From CAYJLC01 sp044426355 (lineage in GTDB: Bacteria > Bacillota > Clostridia > Oscillospirales > Butyricicoccaceae): a stretch of DNA of 43,822 nucleotides. Position 1 is the stretch's first letter; each line of letters begins with the position of its first letter. Shown here one piece after another: positions 35,434 to 43,624 of the stretch. The stretch covers positions 1 through 43,822 of the forward strand of contig JAWXUO010000009.1 in assembly GCA_044426355.1 (NCBI GenBank), written 5' to 3'. The position numbers were made by a program, and so were the translations under genes. The notes below the pieces were generated by a model that worked only from the letters and a program-made list of their open reading frames with translations, made no database searches and had not been told where the DNA came from.

Positions 35434-36777
35434 TTAACTCCAATCATTTATAATTTTTTTAAATAATGTTCCTCTAACTGCAAAATTTGGAAACAAATCA
35501 AACGCTGCACAAGCAGGCGAAAGAGTAACTATATCTCCTTTTTTTGCAACTTCTCGTGATTTTAAAACAGCTTTTTCAAAATCATCGCACATAATAATTT
35601 CTATTTCCGTATCAACCTCTCTAACTGCTTTTTTTATCTTTTCGGCTGTAGCACCTACTAAAATAAGTGTTTTCACCGTATCAGATATTACAGGAGCGAG
35701 TGGCTCAAACGGAAGTTTTTTGTCATATCCACCTGCAATTTGAATAACCTTTTTATCAAAAGCTTTTAGCCCTGCTATTGCTCTTGTTGGACTAGTTGCG
35801 ATACTATCATTATAATACAAAACGCCTTGATATTCACGCACAAATTCTATTCTATGTTCAACTCCTGCAAAATTTTTCGCAACATCTACTATATTTTCGA
35901 TTTTAACCATATCATAAACTGCACAAATCGCCGACATATAGTTAAAAACATTGTGATAACCACGAATTAAAATATCTTCTGTTTTAAGTATACTAACGCA
36001 TTTTCCATCAGCATTCATCAAAATTTCGCCATTTTCTATAAAAACACCATTTTTTTCATGTCTTTTTTCAGAAAAATATATCATTTTTCCTTGATTTGCA
36101 AAATCTTTAGAAATTTCATCATCAAGATTTATAACTAGTGTATCATCTTTATTTTGCTCTAAAAATACATTTTTCTTAGCTTCGATATATTCGTTATAAT
36201 CCGTGTGCATATCTAAGTGATTTGGCGTAATATTCGTTATTACGGACACATTTGCACATTTTTTCATGCTTTGCAGTTGAAAAGACGAAAGTTCTACGAC
36301 GCATATATCCGTTTCCTTCATTTTTGGCACATCACAAAGCAAAGGTCTGCCTATATTTCCACCTAAGTGGCATGTATAACCACTATTTTTAAGTATTTCG
36401 TAAATTATCGAAGTTGTCGTAGTTTTTCCATCAGAGCCTGTAACTGCAATAATTTTGCATGGACAAATATCAAAAAACACTTCCATTTCTGAAGTAATTG
36501 TGTTTTTTCCTTGTAAGTATTTGTTTGTTGGCAAAAGTCCAGGTGTTCTAAATATAATTTCCGAACCTAGTTTTTCTAAATAATCTTCACCTAAAACAAA
36601 TTCTACGCCGTCACCAACAAATTCGCTAGTATCTAAATTTTCATTTTTGTCAAATGCACGAATTTTCGCACCATTTTGTGCTAAAAGCTTTATCAAAGGA
36701 CGATTACTAACCCCAACACCGATAATATCTATCGTTTTTCCTTGTATATCAGCTAAAAACTTTTCATATTTCGTCAT
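35434..36777 (-). CDS. murD: UDP-N-acetylmuramoyl-L-alanine:D-glutamate ligase
   Basis: MurD adds D-glutamate to UDP-MurNAc-L-Ala in the cytoplasm. The 447-residue protein has an N-terminal UDP-binding domain (IIGVGVSNRP), the ATP loop VTGSDGKTTTTS near 115, a NITPNHLDMH segment and the C-terminal HRIEFV and YNDSIATSPT motifs of Mur ligases. It lies outside any division/wall cluster, between an RseC-like gene and three peptidase genes. AGGGGGG precedes the ATG. A gap of 80 bp upstream could hold a weak internal promoter, but I see no convincing one. Confidence 0.95.
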   Translation of the reverse strand: MTKYEKFLADIQGKTIDIIGVGVSNRPLIKLLAQNGAKIRAFDKNENLDTSEFVGDGVEFVLGEDYLEKLGSEIIFRTPGLLPTNKYLQGKNTITSEMEVFFDICPCKIIAVTGSDGKTTTTSIIYEILKNSGYTCHLGGNIGRPLLCDVPKMKETDICVVELSSFQLQSMKKCANVSVITNITPNHLDMHTDYNEYIEAKKNVFLEQNKDDTLVINLDDEISKDFANQGKMIYFSEKRHEKNGVFIENGEILMNADGKCVSILKTEDILIRGYHNVFNYMSAICAVYDMVKIENIVDVAKNFAGVEHRIEFVREYQGVLYYNDSIATSPTRAIAGLKAFDKKVIQIAGGYDKKLPFEPLAPVISDTVKTLILVGATAEKIKKAVREVDTEIEIIMCDDFEKAVLKSREVAKKGDIVTLSPACAAFDLFPNFAVRGTLFKKIINDWS

Positions 36778-36857
36778 CTAAACCCCCCTAATTTTTTATT
36801 TCATCTACAAATAACACCTTTTATATACTATGATTTAAAACATAGTCTAAGACAGAT

Positions 36858-37262
36858 TTATTTAAAAATCTCAACTGTTACATTGTTGTTTTTCGACATT
36901 TTTTTGCTATAAAATATAGCTAAAGACACCCCAAACGAAAAACCTGCAATAGCAAATACGTTTCGTGTACTCTCAATATCCGTTAGGTAGCACGCAAATG
37001 CATAAAAAACAAAAAATAATACGAGTGGCAAAACATATACGTAAACTGCACCTTTTAAGATTATCGCATCTTCGCTTTTTAGGTTTACAACATCGCCAAC
37101 TTGTGCATTTATTGGATTTCTTGCTATCGTAACAGCTTTATAAGTAGGTTTAGCACAACCACTACATGATGCACAATTTTCTCCACACGCACTCTGTCGT
37201 GTTACGCATACTTCGGCATGTTTATCATCTATAATTTTTTGAACTATTCCTTTTGAAATCAA
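36858..37262 (-). CDS. RseC-like membrane protein with cysteine cluster (SoxR-reducing system type)
   Basis: The protein has an N-terminal soluble part with the cysteine cluster CGENCASCSGC, then two membrane helices (near the middle and before the C-terminus) and a basic tail. RseC proteins help reduce SoxR clusters in E. coli and neighbour RNF electron-transfer genes. I place the start at TTG 37262-37260 (134 residues). GGAG lies 9 nt upstream and TTGA overlaps the stop of the preceding gene, and relatives begin near this point; ATGs at 37277 and 37301 are alternatives. The neighbour is a flavoprotein dehydrogenase, so a redox link is plausible. Confidence 0.8.
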   Translation of the reverse strand: MISKGIVQKIIDDKHAEVCVTRQSACGENCASCSGCAKPTYKAVTIARNPINAQVGDVVNLKSEDAIILKGAVYVYVLPLVLFFVFYAFACYLTDIESTRNVFAIAGFSFGVSLAIFYSKKMSKNNNVTVEIFK

Positions 37263-38818
37263 AATTTTAATCTCCATGTATTCATAATTTTTTCTGCACA
37301 TTTTAGTCCATCAACACCTGCAGACATAATTCCACCTGCATATCCTGCACCCTCGCCACAAGGCATTAGACCTTTTATGTTTATGCTCTCTAAATTATCA
37401 TTTCTAGTTATACGAATAGGGCTTGATGTTCTCGTTTCTGGTGCTGTAAGTATTGCAGACTTTACACCAAAAGCATTCATTTTTTTCGCAAACAAAGGTA
37501 AAGTATCTCGCATTGTGTTTGTAACAAAATCTGGTAAAATATCGTCTAAATCACAAAAATATGTTCCAATTTCATACGATGGATTAATATTTCCAAACTT
37601 TTTCGATGGTTTTTTATCTAAAAAGTCCCCTATAAGCTGTGTTGGAGCATAATAATTTTTGTTAAATGCTCTTTTTTCAATTTCTCTTTGAAAATACATT
37701 CCATCTAGTGGCGTTTTTTCTCCGTAATCTCTTGGAGTAACCGACACTACAAGTGCCGAATTAGCAATGCTATTATTTCTCGCATGATAGCTCATACCAT
37801 TTGTTACAATCGTATTTTCTTCCGAGCTTGCAGGCACTACTAGTCCCCCAGGACACATGCAAAATGTGTAACAACCTCTGCCGTTTTTTGTATTTGACAA
37901 ATTATATTCGCCTATAGGTAAATTAGGATTTTGTGCGTGTTTTCCGTATAAACTTTTGTCAATATCCTCTTGCAAATGCTCAATTCTTGCACCAACTGCA
38001 AAAGATTTAGGCTCGATAAACACTTTTTTATTATTAAGCATTTCAAAAGTATCTCTCGCACTATGACCTATAGCTAAAACAACAGTTTCTACGTTCATTT
38101 CTTGATTATTTATAGAAATACCTATAAGTTTATCATTTTTAATATTCAAATCTGTAAGTTTTGAGTTGAAATTAATCTCGCCACCCAAACGTATAATTTC
38201 TTGACGTATATTTTTCACTACTTTTTTTAAAACATCTGTACCTATATGTGGTTTTGCAAGATACAAAATTTCCTCATCAGCTCCAAATTTATGAAATAAA
38301 TTTAAAATATACTCACATCTAACATCGTTAGTTCGAGTGGTTAGTTTCCCATCAGAATACGAGCCTGCTCCACCTTCTCCAAACTGCACATTAGATTTTT
38401 TGTTTAAAACACCATTTTTAAAGAAATTTTCTACAGATTTATCACGAGAATCAATATCTTCGCCAAGTTCGAAAACTCGAGGTTCATATCCATTTTTCGC
38501 AAGCTCGTAAGCACATAAAAGTCCTGCTGGTCCAAAACCTATTACGATAGGTCTTTCTTGCATTTTCTGAGTTCCACAAGGCTTAAATTCCTCAAACTTT
38601 GTTTTTTCTTTAATATTTTGATATTTTTCTATCTTTTCGTGTTCGTTTTCGCAATTTGCAATAACAGATACAACTTTTTTTATCTCACCTTTGCGTGCAT
38701 CAATAGATTTTTTGTAAACTTTAGCATCAAAAACGCCATATTCTTTACAAACTTTTTCTAATACATCGCAATCTTCCGTATTTATATCTGCTTTTATTCC
38801 CGAAATTATTATACTCAA
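37259..38818 (-). CDS. NAD(P)/FAD-dependent oxidoreductase (COG2509 type)
   Basis: The 519-residue protein starts at TTG 38818-38816, with GGGG seven nt upstream. An N-terminal small domain (about 1-85) precedes a Rossmann flavin site GFGPAGLLCAYELA (94-107). FGEGGAGSYSDGKLTTR (from about 142) and the C-terminal GAGYAGGIMSAGVDGLKCAE complete the FAD site. This matches the uncharacterised FAD dehydrogenase family COG2509. The substrate is unknown. It lies between cdaR and the RseC-like gene and overlaps the latter by 4 bp. Confidence 0.9.
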   Translation of the reverse strand: MSIIISGIKADINTEDCDVLEKVCKEYGVFDAKVYKKSIDARKGEIKKVVSVIANCENEHEKIEKYQNIKEKTKFEEFKPCGTQKMQERPIVIGFGPAGLLCAYELAKNGYEPRVFELGEDIDSRDKSVENFFKNGVLNKKSNVQFGEGGAGSYSDGKLTTRTNDVRCEYILNLFHKFGADEEILYLAKPHIGTDVLKKVVKNIRQEIIRLGGEINFNSKLTDLNIKNDKLIGISINNQEMNVETVVLAIGHSARDTFEMLNNKKVFIEPKSFAVGARIEHLQEDIDKSLYGKHAQNPNLPIGEYNLSNTKNGRGCYTFCMCPGGLVVPASSEENTIVTNGMSYHARNNSIANSALVVSVTPRDYGEKTPLDGMYFQREIEKRAFNKNYYAPTQLIGDFLDKKPSKKFGNINPSYEIGTYFCDLDDILPDFVTNTMRDTLPLFAKKMNAFGVKSAILTAPETRTSSPIRITRNDNLESINIKGLMPCGEGAGYAGGIMSAGVDGLKCAEKIMNTWRLKF

Positions 38819-38820
38819 AA

Positions 38821-40083
38821 TTATTCCCCATTTGTAACTTCAACAGTTACAATATATTCACCTATTACATCAAATTCGTATACTGATGAATTTTGCACTA
38901 TGCCAACAAATTCATATGTTCCATTCGGCAATACCCCATCACTATTTCTCATTTTTTCAATCTCTTCTGGGTCTATTTCTAGTTCTATATAAATATCACC
39001 AAGAAGAAGTTTTTCAAACTCTGCTTTGCTACCTGCAAGTTCTATAATTATAGCCTCGTCTACTATCTCAAATTCGTGATATTCTTCGCTATCATATGCA
39101 AAATTTGTTATTTCCATTTCTTGCACTAAATAATCTGTAAATAAAATCGTAACAGTAGCAGAATTGCCTGTTTGTGTTGTATAATTTATATTTTCTATAT
39201 AAGGGAGTGCAAACACAAATTCAGATTTTCCATATTGAGTATCATCTATTTCTAGTTCGCCTAAATTAATAGAAGTAATTTCGCTTATATACATAGGTCT
39301 ACCTATGATATACACGCGTGTCGGACTTATTGTATATCCATTTATCGCTTTTTCGCTAACTACATCACCAAAAACTAAATCTACATCTATAGGAACGCTA
39401 AGCGTTTTGTATACAGGCATTTCAACAGATAACATATAGTCACTTTGTTTTATATTTTCACTAACTACGATATTTTCTTCATAGTCTATTAAATAAACTT
39501 CTGCTAATTCTTCAATATCAGAGAATTTTCCGTCTACATCTATAGAAATATATGCATTACTTATTCGACTTACTTCTGTGCTAGGCCCTGAAATTACTAT
39601 ATCTGGTTCTGCTATTACAGTTTGATACGAATAATTTAGTGCAGGCAAACCTAAAAGTTCTACTTCTACAGGGATTGTTCGCGTTTGAATATAGTCTATT
39701 TCAACCGTTAAATAATCGGGCGATTTATTTATTACTTCCATATCCGAAAACGGTAATTTCACATTGTATAAAACTTCGTATACTCCAGGTTCTTTTATAT
39801 GTGCTAAATCGCAAGTAATTTCAATATTCGCCTCATTAACTTGTGCTATTTCTGTTCTAATACCACGAATTTTAATATCTGCTAAAGGATATTCATCTGA
39901 TATTATAACTAATTCGTAATCATCATCTACCATGTCAAGAGATATGTAATTTACGAGTATATCTTGATAACTCACTGTGATAATCGGATTTTTTATATTA
40001 ACAACAACAGCCCAAAGAATTATAGCTAAAGCAAGTGCTAAGATTTTATTTAAAAGGTCATGTTTTTTTATAAATTCTGACAT
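38821..40083 (-). CDS. cdaR: CdaA regulatory protein CdaR (YbbR domains)
   Basis: The 420-residue protein has one N-terminal membrane helix (about 13-31), a short cytosolic start (MSEFIKKHDLLNKILALALA) and about four YbbR-type beta repeats outside the membrane. CdaR binds CdaA and tunes c-di-AMP output. It is directly downstream of cdaA with a 2-bp gap. glmM, the usual third gene of the cluster, is not in the window; a flavoprotein gene follows instead. Confidence 0.92.
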   Translation of the reverse strand: MSEFIKKHDLLNKILALALAIILWAVVVNIKNPIITVSYQDILVNYISLDMVDDDYELVIISDEYPLADIKIRGIRTEIAQVNEANIEITCDLAHIKEPGVYEVLYNVKLPFSDMEVINKSPDYLTVEIDYIQTRTIPVEVELLGLPALNYSYQTVIAEPDIVISGPSTEVSRISNAYISIDVDGKFSDIEELAEVYLIDYEENIVVSENIKQSDYMLSVEMPVYKTLSVPIDVDLVFGDVVSEKAINGYTISPTRVYIIGRPMYISEITSINLGELEIDDTQYGKSEFVFALPYIENINYTTQTGNSATVTILFTDYLVQEMEITNFAYDSEEYHEFEIVDEAIIIELAGSKAEFEKLLLGDIYIELEIDPEEIEKMRNSDGVLPNGTYEFVGIVQNSSVYEFDVIGEYIVTVEVTNGE

Positions 40084-40085
40084 AA

Positions 40086-40958
40086 TTACCTTTCCTCACT
40101 ACTAAATATTTTCACAAAATAATTTTTCATAAAATTTATTACCTTGTCAGTAATTCCAGTGTTTTTATCGTCTTTTTCATCGCTAATCAATTCGTAGCGT
40201 AAAATTTTATGTAAAACACTACTTGAAAGATGTCTTTTAAGCATACCTTTAGATGCAACTGATATAGCTCCTGATTCTTCTGAAACTACAACGCACAAAG
40301 AATCTGTTCTTTCTGTCATACCAACAGATGCTCTATGACGTGTGCCTAAATCTTTGCTTATATTGTGATTATCCGAAAGTGGCAAAATACATGCTGCTGC
40401 TGCAATTTTTCCATCACGTATAATCATTGCACCATCATGCAAAGGAGCTTTTGGGTAAAATATATTACGAACTAACTCTGCCGTTATTTTCGAATCAACA
40501 AGAACTCCACTTTCGATGATTTCGGTTAAATTATCTTGTCTTTCAAATACAATTAATGCACCCTCACGTTCTTTTGATAAACGCTCGCAAGCTGTAACAA
40601 TTTCGTGTATAAAAATTTCGTCTTCGCCGTCTTCTTCGTGATTATTATGTTTGTAAAATCTTGTTTTCCCCATTCTTTCCAAAATTTTTCTAAGTTCTGG
40701 CTGAAACACAACAACCAAAGCTATAAGACCTACTTGAAATAAATTTTCTAGAAGATAATTTATTGTGTTCAAGTTTAGCCCATCTGAAATTAATGTACCA
40801 ACTAATAATAGTCCAACACCTTTAACAGAACCTTCTGCTTGTGTACCTTTTATATATCTCAAGAAAAAATATATAATCCACGCAACAATCGCAATATCAA
40901 TATAGTCTGTTATTTGTGCGAGCCTAATATAGTCGAAGATAAAATCTATAATTTCCAT
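40086..40958 (-). CDS. cdaA: Diadenylate cyclase CdaA
   Basis: CdaA joins two ATP to make c-di-AMP. The 290-residue protein has three N-terminal membrane helices (about 20-37, 45-60 and 68-88) and a cytosolic DAC domain with Asp-Gly-Ala at 175-177 (PLHDGAMII) and Arg-His-Arg at 207-209 (GTRHRASVGM), the two diagnostic motifs. It heads the gene train read from the promoter at 41001-41029, with GAGGTAG before the ATG. Confidence 0.97.
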   Translation of the reverse strand: MEIIDFIFDYIRLAQITDYIDIAIVAWIIYFFLRYIKGTQAEGSVKGVGLLLVGTLISDGLNLNTINYLLENLFQVGLIALVVVFQPELRKILERMGKTRFYKHNNHEEDGEDEIFIHEIVTACERLSKEREGALIVFERQDNLTEIIESGVLVDSKITAELVRNIFYPKAPLHDGAMIIRDGKIAAAACILPLSDNHNISKDLGTRHRASVGMTERTDSLCVVVSEESGAISVASKGMLKRHLSSSVLHKILRYELISDEKDDKNTGITDKVINFMKNYFVKIFSSEER

Positions 40959-41000
40959 AAAAATGCCTACCTCAAAATTAAAATATTTAATGTCTTATAT

Positions 41001-41029
41001 ATCATAACATATTTTAACCATAAAGTGAA
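41001..41029 (-). promoter_or_regulatory. Promoter of the cdaA operon
   Basis: Minus-strand -35 TTCACT (41029-41024) and -10 TATGAT (41006-41001) with a 17-bp spacer and an extended TG before the -10. The remaining part of the 380-bp gene-free stretch 40959-41338 holds only the rnpB terminator (41274-41304) and two tiny dyads (41199-41249). The rest is plain AT-rich sequence. Confidence 0.6.
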
Positions 41030-41273
41030 TAGTTAAGTTGCTATTAATTGTAAAAAATAAAAAAACTTATCACTGTTTATTAGACAAAAATATACAAATT
41101 TAAAGTATTATATCTAAATTTTAAATTTTTTTACAAAATTCCTACAAAAACAGACACTGCTCACTTGTTTTAATTTTACAAAAGATAACTTTTAATTGCG
41201 ACTACGTGAATAAGTCGAGATTTTTAAGGCAACACCTATGTAATGCCCTAAATATTTTCTATAAATAAAAAAT

Positions 41274-41304
41274 AAGACTGTCAAAAAATATTTTCAACAG
41301 TCTT
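41274..41304 (-). terminator. Terminator of rnpB
   Basis: On the minus strand an 8-bp stem (AAGACTGT with ACAGTCTT) around a 15-nt loop is followed by ATTTTTTATTTAT. It lies 35 bp past the 3' end of the RNase P RNA. The stem is nearly identical to the purA terminator at 321-352. Confidence 0.88.
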
Positions 41305-41338
41305 AATCAGCTACTAAGTAACTTTTTTATTAATAATT

Positions 41339-41668
41339 GTGAGCAAATCTATAAGCCGAGTTCTGTATTAGACAGTTATCTATCTAGGAGTTACGTTGCC
41401 ATAACCCTCAAGCCACCCTTTAGTACTCGACGAGCAATCTCAAACATACAAATCGGTGTTGCTACGGATAGAGTTTACAGGAGATTATTGTTACCAATAA
41501 AATCAGTGAGCTCTTACCTCACTTTTCCACCCTTACCAAATAAATTTGGCGGTTTATTTCTGTTGCACTTTTCCTATGGTCACCCACGGCTGACGTTATC
41601 AGCTATCCTGCTCTGTGTAGCTCGGACTTTCCTCGTGAAAAATTCACGCAACTGTCTGACTTACTCAC
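41339..41668 (-). ncRNA. rnpB: RNase P RNA component (bacterial, type A-like)
   Basis: The minus strand holds the universal conserved pieces: GAGGAAAGTCCGAGC near the 5' end (about 41627-41641), AGCCGTGGGTGACC, GGTAAGAGCTCACTG, and near the 3' end ACAGAACTCGGCTTAT (41351-41366). The first 11 nt (GTGAGTAAGTC) pair fully, with two G-U pairs, to the last 11 (GATTTGCTCAC), forming P1 and fixing both ends at 330 nt. The RNA cuts 5' leaders from pre-tRNAs together with RnpA. The gene begins only 7 bp after the transketolase stop. Confidence 0.95.
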
Positions 41669-41675
41669 ATATAAT

Positions 41676-42644
41676 TTATTTACGAGAAATAACTTTTTTA
41701 GTAGCTTTTACAATTTCTTCTGCAGTTAGATTATATTCTTCACGCAAGAAATTTTCTGGTCCTACTTGACCAAATTCATCATGAACCCCAACTTTTTCCA
41801 TAGGTACAGGGACATTTGCAGTTACAACATTCGCAACAGCAGAACCTAAACCACATAGAGTATTATGGTTTTCACAAGTAACGATAGCACCTGTTTCTTT
41901 AGCAGATTTTATGATAAGCTCTTCGTCGATAGGTTTCCAAGTAAACATATCTATAACTTTTGCAGAAATACCCTCAGATTTTAGTGTATCACAAGCTTTT
42001 AAAGCTTCTGCCACCATGATACCTGATGCTATAATCGTTACATCTGTACCTTCTTTTAAAACGATACCTTTTCCGATTTCTATATCAAGGTCATCTTCAT
42101 AAATTTTTACAGCTTCTTTACGTACTAAACGCACATATACAGGAGTATCATCAATATTTTTAATTTTTCTTGTAACTTCTGCTGTCATTGCATAGTCTGT
42201 AGAATCTATACATACCATTTTAGGAATAGCCATCATAGTTGCCATATCTTCAAACGGCATATGTGTTCCACCATTAAATGCAGCACAAACACCAGGGTCA
42301 GAACCATAAATTTTTGCTGATAGTTTTGCATATGCAAGCGACATGAACACTTGGTCCATAGTTCTTCTTGTTGCAAAAGGACCAAAACTATGAACATAAG
42401 GAATTTTTCCAACATTTGCCATACCAGCAGCAACGCCTATCATATTCGCTTCTGCTATACCACAGTTAATTATTCTATCAGGATATTTTGAAGCTAGCGA
42501 AGCTGTTCCTAAACAGCCCATAAGGTCTGCATCTAAGTAGCAAACATTTTCATCTTTTTCCATAAGTTCGTCTAAAGTATTTTTAAAAGCATCACGCAAC
42601 ATACGAGAGTCTTTTTCTAATTTTGTAGCAAGTGTAAATTTCAT
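41676..42644 (-). CDS. Transketolase, C-terminal subunit (split type)
   Basis: The 322-residue protein corresponds to the Pyr and C-terminal domains of transketolase. The Pyr domain carries the conserved Glu in NCGIAEANMIGVAAGMA and the SFGPFATRR segment; the C-terminal domain follows from about 185. With the N-terminal subunit it transfers two-carbon units in the pentose phosphate pathway. Split transketolase is common in Clostridia and archaea. GGAGGG precedes the ATG, 12 bp after the partner gene. Confidence 0.93.
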   Translation of the reverse strand: MKFTLATKLEKDSRMLRDAFKNTLDELMEKDENVCYLDADLMGCLGTASLASKYPDRIINCGIAEANMIGVAAGMANVGKIPYVHSFGPFATRRTMDQVFMSLAYAKLSAKIYGSDPGVCAAFNGGTHMPFEDMATMMAIPKMVCIDSTDYAMTAEVTRKIKNIDDTPVYVRLVRKEAVKIYEDDLDIEIGKGIVLKEGTDVTIIASGIMVAEALKACDTLKSEGISAKVIDMFTWKPIDEELIIKSAKETGAIVTCENHNTLCGLGSAVANVVTANVPVPMEKVGVHDEFGQVGPENFLREEYNLTAEEIVKATKKVISRK

Positions 42645-42656
42645 ATTTTCTCCCTC

Positions 42657-43505
42657 CTATGCTTTTAGTGCTTCGTCTAAAGCACTTTGTGCATGTGCTA
42701 TAGCTTCGTCTATTTGCTCTGCATTAAAAGTTGAGCTATGATTTTTTTCCACTTTTTCTGCAAAAGAACAACCCTTAGCTTTTACTGTATCTAAAACTAT
42801 GCAAGATGGTTTTGTTGTTTCTTTGTTTGCATTTTCAATAGCATTAAGTATTGCTTCAATATCGTGTCCATCAACTGTTACAGCATGGAAACCAAAAGCT
42901 TCGTATTTTTTTGCAATGTCAAAACTTTTCATGATTTCATCGCAAGTACCATCTAGTTGTTTTTTATTGTTATCAACTAAAACTGTAAATCTATCAAGTT
43001 TATGGTGTGCTGCAAATTGAGCAGATTCCCAACATTGACCCTCGTTTAATTCGCCATCGCCAACAAAAACAAAAGTTCTACTAGATAATTTATCAATTTT
43101 ATTTGCAAGTGCAATACCTGTCGCACTAGAAACCCCTTGACCTAAAGAACCAGTTGTCATGTCTACACCAGCAGTTTTTAAACGGTCTGTGTGCGATGGA
43201 AGGTTTGTGTGTGGTTTGTTTAGCGTTTGTAGTTCTTCTACTGGGAAAAATCCACATAATGCTAAAGTTGCATATACAGATGGTCCTGCGTGACCTTTAC
43301 TTGTAACTAAAAAGTCACGGTTACGCATTTTTGGATTTGCTGTGTCAAATTTTAGAGTATCTTTGTATAAAACAGCTAACGTTTCTATGATAGACATAGA
43401 CCCACCAACGTGTCCAAAACCAAGTGACTTAAATTCTTTTAAAGTTTCCACACGAATTTGCTCTGCAAAAACTCGTATGTCTTTTAATCTTTCATTTTGT
43501 TGCAT
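42657..43505 (-). CDS. Transketolase, N-terminal (TPP-binding) subunit
   Basis: The start is ATG 43505-43503, with GAGGAG 6-7 nt upstream (282 residues). A longer frame from 43568 would begin inside the promoter. The thiamine diphosphate site is present: GDGELNEGQCWE with its following N (LVDNNK), the GSLGQGVSSATGIAL loop and HTDRL. This is the PP domain of transketolase and needs the downstream subunit. Codon use suggests strong expression. Confidence 0.94.
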   Translation of the reverse strand: MQQNERLKDIRVFAEQIRVETLKEFKSLGFGHVGGSMSIIETLAVLYKDTLKFDTANPKMRNRDFLVTSKGHAGPSVYATLALCGFFPVEELQTLNKPHTNLPSHTDRLKTAGVDMTTGSLGQGVSSATGIALANKIDKLSSRTFVFVGDGELNEGQCWESAQFAAHHKLDRFTVLVDNNKKQLDGTCDEIMKSFDIAKKYEAFGFHAVTVDGHDIEAILNAIENANKETTKPSCIVLDTVKAKGCSFAEKVEKNHSSTFNAEQIDEAIAHAQSALDEALKA

Positions 43506-43539
43506 AATTAACTCCTCACCTTTTTTCGATATTGTTATT

Positions 43540-43568
43540 ATTATAACACTTTCTTTTTTCATTTTCAA
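43540..43568 (-). promoter_or_regulatory. Sigma-A promoter of the transketolase-rnpB unit
   Basis: Minus-strand -35 TTGAAA (43568-43563) and perfect -10 TATAAT (43545-43540) with a 17-bp spacer and TG one base before the -10. The predicted start falls about 25-28 bp before the ATG at 43505. Confidence 0.85.
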
Positions 43569-43624
43569 TACTTTTTGATTATTTTATTTAATTAATATGT
43601 TAAAGTATCAATTTTTCTTATATT

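Noticed and set aside
41488..41769. Plus-strand ORF of 93 codons over rnpB and the transketolase end
   Set aside because: It crosses the RNase P RNA, whose conserved elements and P1 pairing explain the sequence on the minus strand.
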